Shown: one piece after another, positions 4,018 to 6,030 of the stretch
Layout: every line of letters begins with the position of its first letter
Numbering within the stretch: position 1 is the first letter of the stretch
From: Proteiniphilum sp. UBA5267
GTDB taxonomy: Bacteria; Bacteroidota; Bacteroidia; Bacteroidales; Dysgonomonadaceae
Reading direction: 5' to 3'
NCBI GenBank assembly: GCA_002411515.1
Contig: DHTF01000066.1
Span: 3,278 to 9,307 of the forward strand
Length of the DNA: 6,030 nucleotides
The notes under the pieces: model-generated
What the model was told of the DNA's origin: nothing
The model's database searches: none
The model's input: the letters and a program-made list of their open reading frames with translations, nothing else
Position numbers and translations under genes: made by a program

Positions 4018-6030
4018 TTACTTTTGAAGTCCGTTTTTGCGTTTTGGTGCAGTGCCCACTTGAATCTTTTCCAGCAGGAGGGTCAACGACCATGCGAGCA
4101 GGAAATACAATATCGCCACCATGATCAGCGGGAAGAAGGCATCGAATGTCCGGCTTCTGATGATGTCGCTGGCTTTGGTCAGATCCTGCACGGCAATGTA
4201 ACCCACAATGGAAGTCATTTTAACCAGGGCTATAAACTCTCCCTTGTACACCGGGAGCACCCGCTGAACGGCCTGTGGCAGAACAATGTAAAGAAATGTC
4301 TTCGTCTTGCTGAATCCCATGGCCACACCGGCTTCGGTCTGTCCCTTCTTCACGCTTTCAATGGACGTTCGGAACATCTCGGAGACGTAGGCGGCAAAGT
4401 TCATGGCAAAAGTGAATGTGGCCACCCACACGCCACTGATGTCGAAGGCTGAAAAAACCACGTAGAACATCAACATGAGCAACACAACCTGGGGAATACC
4501 GCGCAAAAGATCGATGTACACCTTTGCCACAAGCCGCAACATGCGGGATTTGCTCATGCGCATCATGCACACAATGGCTCCCAGGAGGGTTCCCAGCAGT
4601 GCGGCCATGATAGAGATCAGAAAAGTGACCTTCAACCCGTTCCATAAAAGCATGTACCGGTTCTCCAAAATAATGTTCCGGTGAAAACTTTCCTTCAATC
4701 CGGATAAAAAGGTGTCGTTCTCTTTTGCGGGAACCACATGGTTTAACGTGACCAAAACCTGTGGATTCACAAAATAACCATCGGAGAAGTTGACAACCTT
4801 TCGTCGCTCTGCCGTGGCGGTCATGTTTGAGATCACCATGTCGGCTTTTCCTGATTCCAATGCGGCAATCAGTGCGGAAAACTTCATGTCGTAATACTGA
4901 ATGGGCCTTCCCAGTTCATAGGCAATTCTTTCAATGAGCTCACAATCGAGGCCCACGATTTTGTTATCGGAAATGAAGCACATCGGCTCCCTGTTGGCGG
5001 CAATGGCCACAATGAGGGGCTTGCCGGTGGTAACCTTCGGTATTTCGACAGGCTGGTAGGGCGATTTGTCCTTCTTCACCCAGCGTTGAACGATGGAGTC
5101 GAGGGTACCGTCTTGCTTGAAACGGGCCAGCACGGCGTCGACCTGTTTAAGTAGCTGTTCGTTATTTTTGTGAAAGGCAATGGCGGCATATTCATCGGAA
5201 TATTCTTCGGGAAGCACCAGCAGATCGTCGTTTTTATTGGCTGCCTTCAGCGCGGTGGTATAGGCGGTAATGACATAGTCAAGCTTGCGCGATTGCAGGG
5301 CTGCAATGGCATCCATGATGTCGTCGTAACACTGTACGGTGGCATTTTGATAATTGTCGCGTATATACTTTTCTCCTGTTGAGCCGGTCATGGCACCCAC
5401 CACAGCGTTGGACAGATCGGAGCCGTCAAGGTTTTCGGAAGGCGCTTTTGTATCGGGTGTACCGGAGGGTTGATCCTGAACGACCACAGCAATACCACCG
5501 GTATAATAGGGATCGGTAAATAAAACCGATTGGGCACGCTCCTCCGTAATGGTCATACAGGCTCCAATGATATCCGTTTTTTGCGACAACAGGGATGCAA
5601 TCAGGGACCCAAACTCCATGTTGTGGATTTTCAATTCCATTCCCAAACTTTGTGCCAGCAGAGAAACAAACTCGATGTCGAAACCCACAATTTGTTGGTT
5701 GTCATCGACAAAGGAAAAGGGCTCCGTCACAGCATTGGTACCGAAATTGAGCACGCCGTTGGGGGCCTCCCACTCCATCACGGGCATTTTGGCGGGCTTC
5801 CCTTGCGCAGGGAACCACCGGTTCTTCATGTCGTCGTAGCGACCATCTTTTTTCATCGCTTCCAACAAGGAATCAGCGGCATATTTTAGATGCGTATCAC
5901 TCTTGCGGACGGCCATTCCGTAGTTATCCACGGTGACCATGTCGGGCAGGATTTTAAGCCCGGGATTTTGTGCCGTAATGTTTCTCAGGATCGGCTCGTC
6001 GTACGCTGCGGCGACTTCAATTCCTTGCTG
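4018..6030 (-). CDS. Fused multi-substrate-binding-domain/permease of an amino acid ABC importer (5' end outside window)
   Basis: The frame stays open from the right edge to TAA at 4020-4018, giving 670 visible residues. The ATG at 5940 lies inside a domain and is not the true start. Counting from the edge, residues 1-75 are the end of a first SBP_bac_3 domain (lobe 2 to C-terminal helix, DGRYDDMKNRWFP). Residues 92-320 are a complete second domain with ligand arginine in TITEER (Arg165) and LDYVITAY. Residues 337-435 are only lobe 1 of a third, including MTATAERRKVVNFSDGYF. Residues 457-658 are a HisM/GlnP-type permease with about five membrane helices, RGIPQVVLL, and the ATPase-contacting EAA loop (TEAGVAMGFSK with IVLP). 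The binding domains should face the periplasm. A signal peptide must be upstream, out of view. Covalently attached binding domains are known from GlnP of lactic acid bacteria. The ATPase gene follows by 28 bases. Specificity within polar amino acids cannot be read. Confidence 0.93.
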   Translation of the reverse strand, partial: QQGIEVAAAYDEPILRNITAQNPGLKILPDMVTVDNYGMAVRKSDTHLKYAADSLLEAMKKDGRYDDMKNRWFPAQGKPAKMPVMEWEAPNGVLNFGTNAVTEPFSFVDDNQQIVGFDIEFVSLLAQSLGMELKIHNMEFGSLIASLLSQKTDIIGACMTITEERAQSVLFTDPYYTGGIAVVVQDQPSGTPDTKAPSENLDGSDLSNAVVGAMTGSTGEKYIRDNYQNATVQCYDDIMDAIAALQSRKLDYVITAYTTALKAANKNDDLLVLPEEYSDEYAAIAFHKNNEQLLKQVDAVLARFKQDGTLDSIVQRWVKKDKSPYQPVEIPKVTTGKPLIVAIAANREPMCFISDNKIVGLDCELIERIAYELGRPIQYYDMKFSALIAALESGKADMVISNMTATAERRKVVNFSDGYFVNPQVLVTLNHVVPAKENDTFLSGLKESFHRNIILENRYMLLWNGLKVTFLISIMAALLGTLLGAIVCMMRMSKSRMLRLVAKVYIDLLRGIPQVVLLMLMFYVVFSAFDISGVWVATFTFAMNFAAYVSEMFRTSIESVKKGQTEAGVAMGFSKTKTFLYIVLPQAVQRVLPVYKGEFIALVKMTSIVGYIAVQDLTKASDIIRSRTFDAFFPLIMVAILYFLLAWSLTLLLEKIQVGTAPKRKNGLQK

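Noticed and set aside
4018..5940. The ATG at 5940 as the start of the transporter gene
   Set aside because: The frame is open upstream to the window edge and the residues there (QQGIEVAAAYDEPILRN) continue a binding-domain lobe, so the true start is outside the window.

Overview
The window reads as chromosomal DNA of a member of the Bacteroidota, probably order Bacteroidales. The clues are a DUF6266-type protein (a family I know only from Bacteroidota), starts mostly without a Shine-Dalgarno sequence, a few matches to the Bacteroidota -7 box TAnnTTTG, and moderate GC coding DNA with AT-rich spacers. Genus cannot be fixed from this sequence.

Layout. (1) Positions 1-354, minus strand: the first 118 codons of a DUF6266-family protein that runs off the left edge. 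(2) Positions 355-815: a 461-base divergent spacer with no clear gene but several repeats: a 10-bp inverted pair, four TTGTC(T)CC motifs spaced 10, 21 and 21 bases apart, a tandem 11-bp CATATTAGGAG repeat that supplies a strong ribosome binding site to a 15-codon ORF, and an 11-bp stem-loop just before cbpA. (3) Positions 816-2059, plus strand: cbpA and cbpM, a class B J-domain co-chaperone and its modulator, overlapping by ATGA. A long A/T-rich hairpin follows. (4) Positions 2320-2613, plus strand: a small lipoprotein resembling Bor of phage lambda, closed by a very good intrinsic terminator. (5) Positions 2670-2858, plus strand: a 62-residue protein with two membrane segments, starting just after that terminator. 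(6) Positions 2874-6030, minus strand: a two-gene polar amino acid ABC transporter operon. The upstream gene, cut by the right edge, fuses several substrate-binding domains to the permease. The downstream gene encodes the ATPase.

How the genes work together. CbpA and CbpM form a chaperone/inhibitor pair acting on DnaK. The fused binding-protein/permease and the ATPase together make an importer in which substrate capture is covalently attached to the channel, as in GlnPQ of lactic acid bacteria.

The most unusual content is in this importer. The third binding domain has only its first lobe before running into the permease. The ATPase has an extra C-terminal domain of about 125 residues that looks like a degenerate GHKL/RsbW-type ATPase fold. 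The structured cbpA leader is the second place to look.
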